A stretch of 64,000 bases of DNA, from the NCBI GenBank assembly GCA_023436715.1, contig JAEZIJ010000242.1:1-64000 (forward strand), given 5' to 3'. Positions 35,249-43,092 of this stretch are shown in pieces. Position numbers and translations under genes: made by a program. The DNA is from Acidobacteriota bacterium. GTDB lineage: Bacteria > Acidobacteriota > Terriglobia > Bryobacterales > Bryobacteraceae. Numbering within the stretch: position 1 is the first letter of the stretch; every line of letters begins with the position of its first letter. The notes beneath the pieces are model-generated. The model did no database searches and was not told the origin of the DNA. It saw nothing but the letters and a program-made list of their open reading frames with translations.

Positions 35249-36216
35249 AACTACGAGTTGCCGTCCTGTACGGCGGGCGCAGCGGGGAGCACGAAGTGTC
35301 GCTCCGCTCGGCGGAATCGATTATTGCCGCCATGGATCCGGCGAAGTACGAGATCGTGCGGCTGTTCATCACGAAGGAAGGCAAGTGGGAGCCGCGGCCG
35401 ATCCTACCCGAGCCCGGCGCCAACCCGGACATCGACGTGGTCTTCCCCGTGCTGCACGGCACCTTCGGAGAGGACGGCACGGTGCAGGGCCTGCTCGAAC
35501 TCGCCGGGCTTCCGTACGTCGGCCCGGGCGTGCTCGCCTCGTCCGTCTCGATGGATAAGGACGTCATGAAGCGGCTGTGCCGCGAAAAGGGCCTGCCCGT
35601 TGTGGAATGCGCCGTACTCTGGCGCGGCCGGCTCGACTTCGAAAACCCGTTCGGCTACCCCGTGTTCGTCAAACCGGCGAACCTCGGCTCGTCGGTCGGG
35701 ATCTCGAAGGCGGCGAACGCCGATCAGCTCAAGCAGGCCATCGAACTGGCGGCCGAGTACGACCGCAAAGTCATCGTGGAGCGCGGCATCATCGGACGCG
35801 AATTCGAGTGCGCCGTGCTGGGCAACGAAAGCCCGTGTGCTTCCCTGCCCTGCGAGGTACTGCCCTCGCGCGATTTCTACGACTACGAAGACAAGTACCT
35901 GCTCAACAAGGCGGAAACGGTGGTGCCCGCAAACTTACCCGCCGGGCTGACGGCCGAGATCCGCCGCCTGGCGATCGCGTGCTACCAGGCAGTGGAATGC
36001 GAGGGCATGTCGCGCGTCGATTTCCTGCTCGAAAGCGCCACCGGCCGCCTCTACATAAACGAGATCAACACGATCCCGGGCTTCACCTCGATCAGCATGT
36101 ACCCGAAGATGTGGGAAGCAACCGGCGTGCCCTACGCGGAACTGATCGACCGGCTCATCGCGCTGGCACTCGAACGCGACAAGTCCCGCAAGGCGACGAG
36201 GTATAGCAGAACGTAG
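35245..36216 (+). CDS. ddl: D-alanine--D-alanine ligase
   Basis: ATP-grasp ligase of 323 residues making D-Ala-D-Ala for peptidoglycan. Motifs: LYGGRSGEHEVSLRSA at the start, VLHGTFGEDGTVQGLLEL, ATP-site lysine in YPVFVKPANLGSSVGISK, and the metal-binding NEINTIPGFTS. Its coupling to arginase by a 4-bp overlap is unusual, because ddl more often lies in the mur cluster; this is probably a relocated or second copy. Cytoplasmic. Confidence 0.95.
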   Translation: MKLRVAVLYGGRSGEHEVSLRSAESIIAAMDPAKYEIVRLFITKEGKWEPRPILPEPGANPDIDVVFPVLHGTFGEDGTVQGLLELAGLPYVGPGVLASSVSMDKDVMKRLCREKGLPVVECAVLWRGRLDFENPFGYPVFVKPANLGSSVGISKAANADQLKQAIELAAEYDRKVIVERGIIGREFECAVLGNESPCASLPCEVLPSRDFYDYEDKYLLNKAETVVPANLPAGLTAEIRRLAIACYQAVECEGMSRVDFLLESATGRLYINEINTIPGFTSISMYPKMWEATGVPYAELIDRLIALALERDKSRKATRYSRT

Positions 36217-36296
36217 AACGTGGATTGTGGGAAGAAATCCGCGGCAGGGACGGGGGCCCACCCGAAACGGGCTGCAATTGAGCAGAAGGTAGAGCT

Positions 36297-36638
36297 ATGC
36301 GCAATACCCTCAGTGAGTACTTCCGTGCGCACCGCAGCTTGACCTTCACAACTGGGCTGTGTGGCCTCGTTTTCGCGTCGGTGGCTTTTTTCCTTGGAGT
36401 CGGCTTATTTGCGTTTACGACGGATCGAAAATTCGGGTCGGAAAACCTTCTGCGCGATCAGTCAATCAGCGTAGCTTTCATTCTTGCCGGGATAGTCGCC
36501 AGCTATGGAAATGCGTGTTTGGTGGGTATACTGCTGCCCATCCGGCCGGTCTGGCGGCTCGTGCTGAGCGGCGCGGCTATGCTCATCGGGGCGCTTGTCG
36601 TGTCCTTTATCGTATCCGGAGGCTGGTGGCTCATTTAG
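36297..36638 (+). CDS. Small membrane protein of unknown function
   Basis: 113 residues with three predicted helices: FTTGLCGLVFASVAFFLGVG, ISVAFILAGIVASYGNACLV and VLSGAAMLIGALVVSFIVSG. No family recognised. The gene is immediately followed by a broken RHS fragment (36641-36706). Some RHS toxins are paired with small membrane immunity proteins, so it might be a left-over from such a locus; this is speculation. Confidence 0.55.
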   Translation: MRNTLSEYFRAHRSLTFTTGLCGLVFASVAFFLGVGLFAFTTDRKFGSENLLRDQSISVAFILAGIVASYGNACLVGILLPIRPVWRLVLSGAAMLIGALVVSFIVSGGWWLI

Positions 36639-36640
36639 GA

Positions 36641-36706
36641 GGCCAGTTCACCGGCAAAGAACGGGATCAGGAGACGGGCCACGATTACTTCGGGGCAAGA
36701 TACTAC
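36641..36706 (+). pseudogene. RHS/YD-repeat core remnant
   Basis: Translating 36641-36706 gives GQFTGKERDQETGHDYFGAR plus YY, the hallmark FTGKERDxETGxDYFGARYY motif that ends the core of RHS/YD-repeat proteins. The frame has no start of its own and no upstream YD repeats, and it soon runs into unrelated sequence. It is a short orphan remnant, evidence that an RHS gene was once here or that a fragment was moved in. Confidence 0.75.
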
Positions 36707-36843
36707 CCGGGACCGCAGGCGCAGCCGTCGTCACCGGTAAACCATTTACAATCAACAATTCTTCACATCAGCCGCTGGCGATCCCATAAGAAATGGTAAG
36801 ATGCAGGAGTACGCGGTTGCTGGGTCCGTCCGTGAGCTAACGC

Positions 36844-37716
36844 ATGTATAACGCGTTCTTTGGTTTTCGAGAAAGCCCGTTCAATCTCACCCCTGATCCG
36901 TCGTTTCTCTATCGAAGCCAGCAGCACGAAGAAGCCCTGGCCAACCTGATCTACGGAGTTCAGAGCCGCAAAGGATTCGTCGTGCTGACCGGAGAGGTGG
37001 GGACCGGCAAGACGACCATGCTCGAGTGCTTGCAGGACTTCCTGAGCGCTCACCGCATCGATTTCGCCTACCTCTTTAACTCCCGTCTCGCCGTGGATCA
37101 GTTCTTCGAGATGATGGCTTACGATCTGGACCTGCAGTGCAACCGCAGCTCGAAGACCGAAGTGCTGATTGCATTGAACCAACTGCTGATCTCCAACGCG
37201 AACGAAGGGCGGACGACGGCGCTGATTCTCGATGAAGCTCACAACCTCGAATGGGACGTGCTCGAGGAGGTGCGACTGCTCGGGAACCTGGAAAACCGGA
37301 GGGGCAAACTGCTTCAGATCATCCTGGCCGGGCAGCCCGAATTCGACCGCAAACTCGACGCTCCCAGCCTGAGGCAGCTCAAGCAGCGCATCGCGTTGCG
37401 ATGCATGTTGGAGCCTTTCCGCGAGGCGGAGACCTACGAGTACATCTCGACGCGGCTGACAAAGGCCGGGATGCCGGATCAGACGATATTCCCGCCCGAG
37501 GTAATCGCGGAGATTCACCTGCGCGCGCAGGGAATTCCGAGACTGATCAACGCCATCTGCGACAACCTGCTGTTAACCGCCTTCGCAATGGAAAGCAAAA
37601 CGGCCTCCTGCGAGATGCTGGACGAGGTCACGGACGATATGCGTCTGGAATGGCCCGGCCGCTCGAGGTCCGTATCGCGCTCCCGCCTTTCCGGCGTCCG
37701 CGAATCCGCCGTCTAG
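36844..37716 (+). CDS. ExeA/GspA-like AAA ATPase
   Basis: 290 residues. It starts MYNAFFGFRESPFNLTPDPS, the family hallmark. Walker A is GEVGTGKTTML, Walker B TALILDEAHNLE, followed by QIILAGQPEFDRKL and arginine-rich sensor segments. ExeA proteins assist assembly of type II secretion or polysaccharide export machinery; this copy lacks the C-terminal peptidoglycan-binding or membrane part of full ExeA. Similar proteins are common as stand-alone genes near exopolysaccharide loci. No secretin gene is nearby. Confidence 0.85.
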   Translation: MYNAFFGFRESPFNLTPDPSFLYRSQQHEEALANLIYGVQSRKGFVVLTGEVGTGKTTMLECLQDFLSAHRIDFAYLFNSRLAVDQFFEMMAYDLDLQCNRSSKTEVLIALNQLLISNANEGRTTALILDEAHNLEWDVLEEVRLLGNLENRRGKLLQIILAGQPEFDRKLDAPSLRQLKQRIALRCMLEPFREAETYEYISTRLTKAGMPDQTIFPPEVIAEIHLRAQGIPRLINAICDNLLLTAFAMESKTASCEMLDEVTDDMRLEWPGRSRSVSRSRLSGVRESAV

Positions 37717-37798
37717 GCGCCGCGCCGCCACACGCCAAAAAGACTACAATATAGGCTGCAATCCAGAGCAGCAGGCCTAAGGAGCGAACACCAGCACC

Positions 37799-39151
37799 AT
37801 GTCCGAATCAAAGGATTTCAACCGCAGGGATTTTATGAAGGGCGCCGCGGGCGTCGGCGCAACATTGGGCGCGGCGGGACGCGCGTTTGCCAAAGTGCCA
37901 GCCAGGCAGTCCGGCAGGGTGCTCGGCGCGAACGACCGCATCAACGTCGGAGTCGTTGGAGTGGGCGGACGCGGATCCTATGTTTCCGCAACGTTCGGCA
38001 AGATTGGCAAAGAAGACAACTCCTGCCAGGTCGTCGCCGTCTGCGACGTCTACCAGAAGCGCGTCACGAAGAATAAAGACTATTTCGCCAAGAATTTTTC
38101 CGCTGTCGACGGCTACCTCGATTACCGCGAGATCATCAACCGCAAGGATATCGACGCCGTCATCGTAGCGGCCCCCGACCACTGGCACGCAAAAATCGCT
38201 CTGGCCGCGATGGACGCCGGCAAGGACGTCTACTGCGAAAAGCCGATGGTGCATACCATCGACGAAGTTCGCCAGATGATCAGCACGACGAAGGAGACCA
38301 AGCGCATCGTTCAGGTGGGCTCGCAGACGACGTCCGCGCAGCAGTGGTGGAAGGCCAAGAAGGTGATCGCGGACGGCGGCATCGGCCACATGCTCATGAG
38401 CCAGGGCTCATACCATCGCAATTCGAAGGAAGGCGAGTGGAACTGGCCCATCGACGAAGCGGCCGGCCCGGAAAAGAGCGGCGACGATTACATCGATTGG
38501 AAGATGTGGCTTGGCGCGGCGCCGAAGCGGTCCTATAACGCCGACCGTTTCTTCCGGTTCCGGAAATACTGGGATTACTCGGGCGGCATCGCGACCGACC
38601 TGTTCTTCCACGTGGCCGCCCCGCTGAACATTTGCTGGCCCCAACCTCAATTCCCGCACAAGGTGCTGGCAGGCGGCGGCATCTACGTTTTCAAGGATGA
38701 GCGCGAGGTACCCGACACGTTCCATCTGGTGGCCGAGTACACTCAAGGCCACTCGGTTGTGCTCACGTCATCCATGGCCAATTCGCAGCACATTCCGGGC
38801 CTGATCCGCGGCCACCAGGGCACCATCGTGATGGTGGACCATGGAATGTTCGAGGCCACCACCGACCACATCACGCTGAAGCCCGAGCGTCGCGTGATCG
38901 ATGCGCAATACGAGGAGAAATTCGGCAAGGTAGAAAAGAGTATTCCGATCGACAAGGAAGACTCGATGGCGGCGCACGTGAAGAACTTCCTTTCCTGCAT
39001 CCGCTCGCGCGAGAAGCCGACGCTCGATGTGGAAACCGCGGCGCGCGCGCAGGTACTGATCACGATGGCCGTGATGTCGTACCGCCAGGGCCGTGTACTG
39101 TACTTCGACGAGAAGAACTTCAAAGTCACGGACAAACCGCCGAAGGCCTAA
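37799..39151 (+). CDS. Tat-exported Gfo/Idh/MocA family oxidoreductase
   Basis: 450 residues. A twin-arginine signal (NRRDFMKGAAGVGATLGAAG) precedes the Rossmann domain NVGVVGVGGRGSYVS. The conserved lysine is in VYCEKPMVHTIDE. A C-terminal beta-sheet dimer domain follows. These secreted members use a tightly bound NAD(P) to oxidise or isomerise sugars and are abundant in Acidobacteria and Planctomycetes. It fits with the DUF1080 protein and the sugar isomerases of this window. A terminator hairpin follows at 39161. Confidence 0.9.
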   Translation: MSESKDFNRRDFMKGAAGVGATLGAAGRAFAKVPARQSGRVLGANDRINVGVVGVGGRGSYVSATFGKIGKEDNSCQVVAVCDVYQKRVTKNKDYFAKNFSAVDGYLDYREIINRKDIDAVIVAAPDHWHAKIALAAMDAGKDVYCEKPMVHTIDEVRQMISTTKETKRIVQVGSQTTSAQQWWKAKKVIADGGIGHMLMSQGSYHRNSKEGEWNWPIDEAAGPEKSGDDYIDWKMWLGAAPKRSYNADRFFRFRKYWDYSGGIATDLFFHVAAPLNICWPQPQFPHKVLAGGGIYVFKDEREVPDTFHLVAEYTQGHSVVLTSSMANSQHIPGLIRGHQGTIVMVDHGMFEATTDHITLKPERRVIDAQYEEKFGKVEKSIPIDKEDSMAAHVKNFLSCIRSREKPTLDVETAARAQVLITMAVMSYRQGRVLYFDEKNFKVTDKPPKA

Positions 39152-39160
39152 CCAAATCTT

Positions 39161-39186
39161 ACGGGGCGGGTCGATTCCCGCCCCGT
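39161..39186 (+). terminator. Rho-independent-like terminator after the Gfo/Idh gene
   Basis: Ten perfect base pairs, ACGGGGCGGG/CCCGCCCCGT, with a six-base loop (TCGATT), nine bases after the stop of the oxidoreductase gene. The following ATGTCTTAAT has only a weak T content. Confidence 0.65.
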
Positions 39187-39379
39187 ATGTCTTAATACCG
39201 GTCCTCCACGCCAATTGCAGTAATATAGAGTTAGGTTTCACCAACAAGTCTGAACCAGGGGATGCTATCGCAGGGGCGTGGGATAGCGGTCGTTTTTCCG
39301 CAAGCTCCGGCGCAATTCCTGTAGCAGAGCCGCATTTTCGGGGCTAATCCCGGTGCGGCCGAAGCACGAGGAGTCGCTC
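39187..39379 (+). promoter_or_regulatory. Leader of the adenylation/carrier gene pair
   Basis: This 193-base gap must contain the promoter. It holds two hairpins: GCTATC/GATAGC (39264-39287) and GCCGCA/TGCGGC (39329-39359), the latter with an inner GGG/CCC. A strong Shine-Dalgarno, GAGGAG at 39368-39373, lies six bases before the ATG. The leader looks too structured and long for a simple promoter, but no named riboswitch fits. Confidence 0.35.
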
Positions 39380-41041
39380 ATGACACACGATACCTGGGGT
39401 AATTCGACCGCGGAGTTAGGGGGAGTGGCCGCGGCCAAGGCGCCATTTCGTAGTCTTCTCAGCGGGTTCGCGTGTTCGGCCGCGCGCTTCCCGTCGAGGA
39501 CAGCCGTAAACGCAGGCGGGGAATGCCGCAGCTACGCGGAACTGGCGCAGGCGGTCTCCGATATTGCCGCGACGATCGGAGCACACGCGTCCAAGCCCGG
39601 CCCGCTCGCCGCGCTGATGGCCGAGCGCAGTCACACCACTTACGCCGGGAGCCTCGGCATTCTCGCATCCGGACGCGGCTACGTACCCCTGAATCCGAAA
39701 TTTCCCGCGGAACGGCTGAAGAAGATTCTTCGCGCATCCGGGACCGATGTGGTCGTCGTGGGGCGGGAGTGCGCCGGCGCGTTGGAAGCTTTGCTTCCGT
39801 CGATCGACACGCCGCTTCTCCTGATTCTTCCGGATATCGCGGATGCCGCCCGGCTTGGAACGGCATTTCCACATCACCGGTTCCTGGGGCCCGAAGCCCT
39901 GCTCCGCGGTCCGGAGATACCCGCCGCGCCCCAAGTGGAGCCTCGAGCGATCGCATACCTGCTGTTCACGTCCGGGAGCACCGGGGAGCCGAAAGGCGTC
40001 GCGGTAACTCATGCGAATGTGCAGGCTTACCTGCGGGAGGCGGTCGCGGCGTACGCTATCTCGGAAGAGGACCGTATTTCGCAGCATTTCGACCTGAGCT
40101 TCGATCTCAGCGTGCATGACATGTTTTTGTGTTGGGAGCGCGGCGCATGTCTCTATCCCCTGGCGGGGAAAGCGCTGATGCATCCAGTGAAGTTCATACG
40201 CGATAACAAACTTACGATGTGGTTCTCCGTGCCCTCGGCCGCCGGATACATGTGGAAGATGAACATGCTGAGGCCGGGATGCCTGCCGTCGCTGCGCTAC
40301 AGCCTGTTTTGCGGCGAACCCCTGCCGGCCGCCTACGCCGAGGCCTGGCAGGCGGCGGCACCGAACTCGGTCGTCGATAACCTTTACGGTCCGACGGAGG
40401 CCACTATAGCGTTTGCACGGTACCGCTGGAAGCCGGAAGAGAGCCCGGAGGCTTGCGCCAACGGCATAGTGCCCATCGGCCGGGTATTCAACGGCCAGGC
40501 GGCATGCATCATAGGGCCGGACCGCCGTGTGCTCGGGACCGGCGAATCCGGCGAACTGTGCCTTTCGGGTTCGCAAGTTACACCCGGATACTGGAACAAT
40601 CCGGAGAAGACTCGGGAACAGTTTGTGAATCTGGAGAGAACGGAAGGCGTGTGGTACCGGACGGGCGATGTCGCCAGACAGGACGCGGACGGCTGCCTCT
40701 ACTACCTCGGAAGACTCGACAACCAGGTGAAGATTCGCGGGTACCGTGTTGAACTCCAGGAAGTCGACTGGGTACTGAGGCAGGCATCGGGCACGGGGGA
40801 CGCCACAGCCGTCGCCTGGCCGCTGAGAGATGGCGCGGCGACGGGTGTCGTGGGTTTTATCGGCGGCCTGCCGAACCTGAATCGTGAAGCCGTTCTGGCG
40901 TACTGCAGGGAAAGACTGCCCTACTATATGGTTCCGGCAAAGCTGTACGAACTCCCGAGCATTCCGCTGAACGTGAACGGAAAGATCGATCGTTCGGCAC
41001 TGATCCGAATACTGGAGGCGGATGAGCAATGGCAGTCATGA
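39380..41041 (+). CDS. Amino-acid-activating adenylation enzyme (DltA/NRPS A-domain-like)
   Basis: 553 residues from ATG 39380, chosen for its GAGGAG ribosome site. All core motifs are present: A3 LLFTSGSTGEPKGVAVTH, A4 HFDLSFDLSVHDMF, A5 LYGPTEATIAFA, A7 YRTGDVARQDADGCLYYLGR, A8 NQVKIRGYRVELQEVD and A10 NVNGKIDRSAL with the catalytic lysine. The FDLSVHDM stretch resembles DltA, the D-alanine activator. It activates a substrate as AMP ester and loads the adjacent carrier protein, whose gene overlaps by 13 bp. No condensation, DltB or DltD gene is nearby. The exact amino acid is not determined. Confidence 0.85.
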   Translation: MTHDTWGNSTAELGGVAAAKAPFRSLLSGFACSAARFPSRTAVNAGGECRSYAELAQAVSDIAATIGAHASKPGPLAALMAERSHTTYAGSLGILASGRGYVPLNPKFPAERLKKILRASGTDVVVVGRECAGALEALLPSIDTPLLLILPDIADAARLGTAFPHHRFLGPEALLRGPEIPAAPQVEPRAIAYLLFTSGSTGEPKGVAVTHANVQAYLREAVAAYAISEEDRISQHFDLSFDLSVHDMFLCWERGACLYPLAGKALMHPVKFIRDNKLTMWFSVPSAAGYMWKMNMLRPGCLPSLRYSLFCGEPLPAAYAEAWQAAAPNSVVDNLYGPTEATIAFARYRWKPEESPEACANGIVPIGRVFNGQAACIIGPDRRVLGTGESGELCLSGSQVTPGYWNNPEKTREQFVNLERTEGVWYRTGDVARQDADGCLYYLGRLDNQVKIRGYRVELQEVDWVLRQASGTGDATAVAWPLRDGAATGVVGFIGGLPNLNREAVLAYCRERLPYYMVPAKLYELPSIPLNVNGKIDRSALIRILEADEQWQS

Positions 41042-41310
41042 GCGCTCGCGACCTCGCGCACATCGTGGAGGACTGGATTCGCCGCAAGGCCATCAGCCCC
41101 GGCTCGGCGACCATCAGAATTACCGAGAGTACGGATCTGGTTGCCCAGGGCTGGCTCGACTCCGTCGGTTTCGTCGAACTCATGCTCTTCCTCGAGAAGG
41201 AGAGCGGCCACAGGATCGACCTCACTACCGTTGAGGAGTTCACGACAATCGAGGGGTTGTGGGGCGCCCTGACCGGCACGAATCACGAGCAGTCGGCGGG
41301 AGCGCCCTAA
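41029..41310 (+). CDS. Stand-alone acyl/peptidyl carrier protein
   Basis: 93 residues. The phosphopantetheine serine lies in LVAQGWLDSVGFVELMLFLE, where DSxxFxxL is the carrier signature. A four-helix bundle is expected. It overlaps the adenylation gene by 13 bp, so the enzyme and carrier are made together, as in DltA/DltC or type II NRPS modules. It would need the PPTase encoded at 62736-63377 or another. The aminoacyl product's destination is unknown. Confidence 0.87.
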   Translation: MAVMSARDLAHIVEDWIRRKAISPGSATIRITESTDLVAQGWLDSVGFVELMLFLEKESGHRIDLTTVEEFTTIEGLWGALTGTNHEQSAGAP

Positions 41311-41337
41311 AGAGTTGCGGGGCTGTATAATTTCGAG

Positions 41338-43092
41338 GTGCAACTCACTGCGCTCGACTGGACCATCGTCGGCCTCTATTTCCTCTTCAACCTTGCCATA
41401 GGGCTGTATTACAAGGCCCGCGCCGGCAAGAACATCAGCGAATTCTTCCTTTCAGGCCGCAACGTTCCCTGGTGGCTCGCCGGCACCTCGATGGTGGCCA
41501 CTACGTTCGCGGCAGACACGCCGCTGGCGGTAACCGGACTCGTGGCGCGCGGCGGCATCGCGGGCAACTGGCTGTGGTGGAACTTCGTGGCCGGCGGCAT
41601 GCTGACCGTGTTCTTCTACGCGCGCCTCTGGCGCCGCGCCGGCGTCATGACGGACGTGGAGTTCGCCGAGATCCGCTATTCGGGCCACCCCGCCGCATTC
41701 CTGCGGGGCTTCCGCGCCCTCTACCTGGGCATCCCGATCAACTGCATCGTGCTCGGCTGGGTGAACCTGGCGATGGTGAAGATCCTCATGCTGATCCTGG
41801 GGATCACGAAGCTCCAGGCGCTGGCGATCGTGCTCGGGATGATCGCGATCACCTCGCTCATTTCCACGATTTCCGGCCTGTGGGGAGTGCTGGTGACGGA
41901 CGTGTTCCAGTTCGTCATCAAAATGGGTATGGTGATCGCCCTCGCCGTGTTCGCTGTGGGCGCTGTGGGCGGCATTGGCGGGATGAAGGCGAAGCTGATC
42001 GAAAGCGGGCGCGGATCCGCCCTCAACTTCGTGCCAGACCTGGACTCGGCCTGGATGCCGATGATCACCTTCCTCGTCTACATCGGGATGAACTGGTGGG
42101 CTACCTGGTATCCGGGCGCGGAACCGGGCGGTGGCGGCTACGTTGCGCAGCGCATGTTCTGCGCGAAGGACGAAAAGCACTCTCTGCTCGCAACGCTGTG
42201 GTTCAATATCGCGCATTACGCGCTGCGGCCATGGCCGTGGATCCTGGTAGGCCTGGTCTCGCTGATTCTGTATCCCGGCTTGCAAGACCCTGAGACGGGC
42301 TATATCCACGTGATGATCAGCCAGTTGCCCACGTCGTTGCGAGGGTTGATGGTCGCGGCCTTTGCCGCGGCCTACATGTCCACCATCGCCACTCAGCTCA
42401 ACTGGGGCGCGAGTTACCTCATCAACGACTTCTACAAGCGGTTCGTCAACAAAGACGCCGCCGAGCGGCACTACGTGCGCGCATCACAGCTCGCTACCAT
42501 TCTTCTGACCATCGCGTCGGCCGTGGTCACCTTCTACCTGGAATCGATCGCGGGCGCCTGGAAACTCCTCATCGTGACGGGCGCGGGCACGGGGCTCGTT
42601 TTGTTGCTGCGCTGGTACTGGTGGCGGATCAACGCCTGGAGCGAGGTCTCGGCTATGATTTCCGCCTTCATCGTCTCCATCGCGATGCAAACTGCCGGGG
42701 GGCTGAACAGCGATGCGCCGCGCGACTTCGCCTGGATCATGATCGTGACCATCTCGATCACCACCGTGGTCTGGTTGGCGACCACATTCCTGACGCCGCC
42801 GGAAAGCAAAGACACGCTCGTCAGCTTCTATCGGCGGACGCACCCGTCGGTGGCGGGTTGGCGTCCCGTCGCGGCGTTGGCGCCGGACGTGAAGCCCTCG
42901 CGCGACGGCTGGAACAACTTCCTCGATTGGATCTGCGGGGCGGCTCTGATCTATGGCTGGCTGTTCGGCATAGGCAAGCTGCTGCTGGGCGAGACGGCAA
43001 CCGGCGCAGTTTTGATTGCGGCGGGAACGCTCGCGGGAGCGGTGATCTATCGGGATCTCTCCCGGAGAGGCTGGAAAACCGTTGCCGAGTAG
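41338..43092 (+). CDS. Sodium:solute symporter family transporter
   Basis: 584 residues from GTG 41338, about 13-14 membrane helices. Family signatures include ISEFFLSGRNVPWWLAGTSM and, later, AAFAAAYMSTIATQLNWGAS. This resembles the SSS group that imports sugars or uronates in glycan-degrading bacteria. It starts a four-gene run whose members overlap, and the next gene is a secreted glycoside hydrolase, so the cargo is probably the released sugar. Inner membrane, driven by sodium. Confidence 0.88.
   Translation: MQLTALDWTIVGLYFLFNLAIGLYYKARAGKNISEFFLSGRNVPWWLAGTSMVATTFAADTPLAVTGLVARGGIAGNWLWWNFVAGGMLTVFFYARLWRRAGVMTDVEFAEIRYSGHPAAFLRGFRALYLGIPINCIVLGWVNLAMVKILMLILGITKLQALAIVLGMIAITSLISTISGLWGVLVTDVFQFVIKMGMVIALAVFAVGAVGGIGGMKAKLIESGRGSALNFVPDLDSAWMPMITFLVYIGMNWWATWYPGAEPGGGGYVAQRMFCAKDEKHSLLATLWFNIAHYALRPWPWILVGLVSLILYPGLQDPETGYIHVMISQLPTSLRGLMVAAFAAAYMSTIATQLNWGASYLINDFYKRFVNKDAAERHYVRASQLATILLTIASAVVTFYLESIAGAWKLLIVTGAGTGLVLLLRWYWWRINAWSEVSAMISAFIVSIAMQTAGGLNSDAPRDFAWIMIVTISITTVVWLATTFLTPPESKDTLVSFYRRTHPSVAGWRPVAALAPDVKPSRDGWNNFLDWICGAALIYGWLFGIGKLLLGETATGAVLIAAGTLAGAVIYRDLSRRGWKTVAE

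Noticed and set aside
39187..39379. Leader as a c-di-GMP (GEMM) riboswitch
   Set aside because: Only a short CGCAAGCTCCGG-like piece matches; the conserved first half and the receptor helix are not seen.
39416..41029. 537-codon minus-strand frame opposite the adenylation gene
   Set aside because: The plus-strand gene carries all adenylation motifs; the antisense frame has none.
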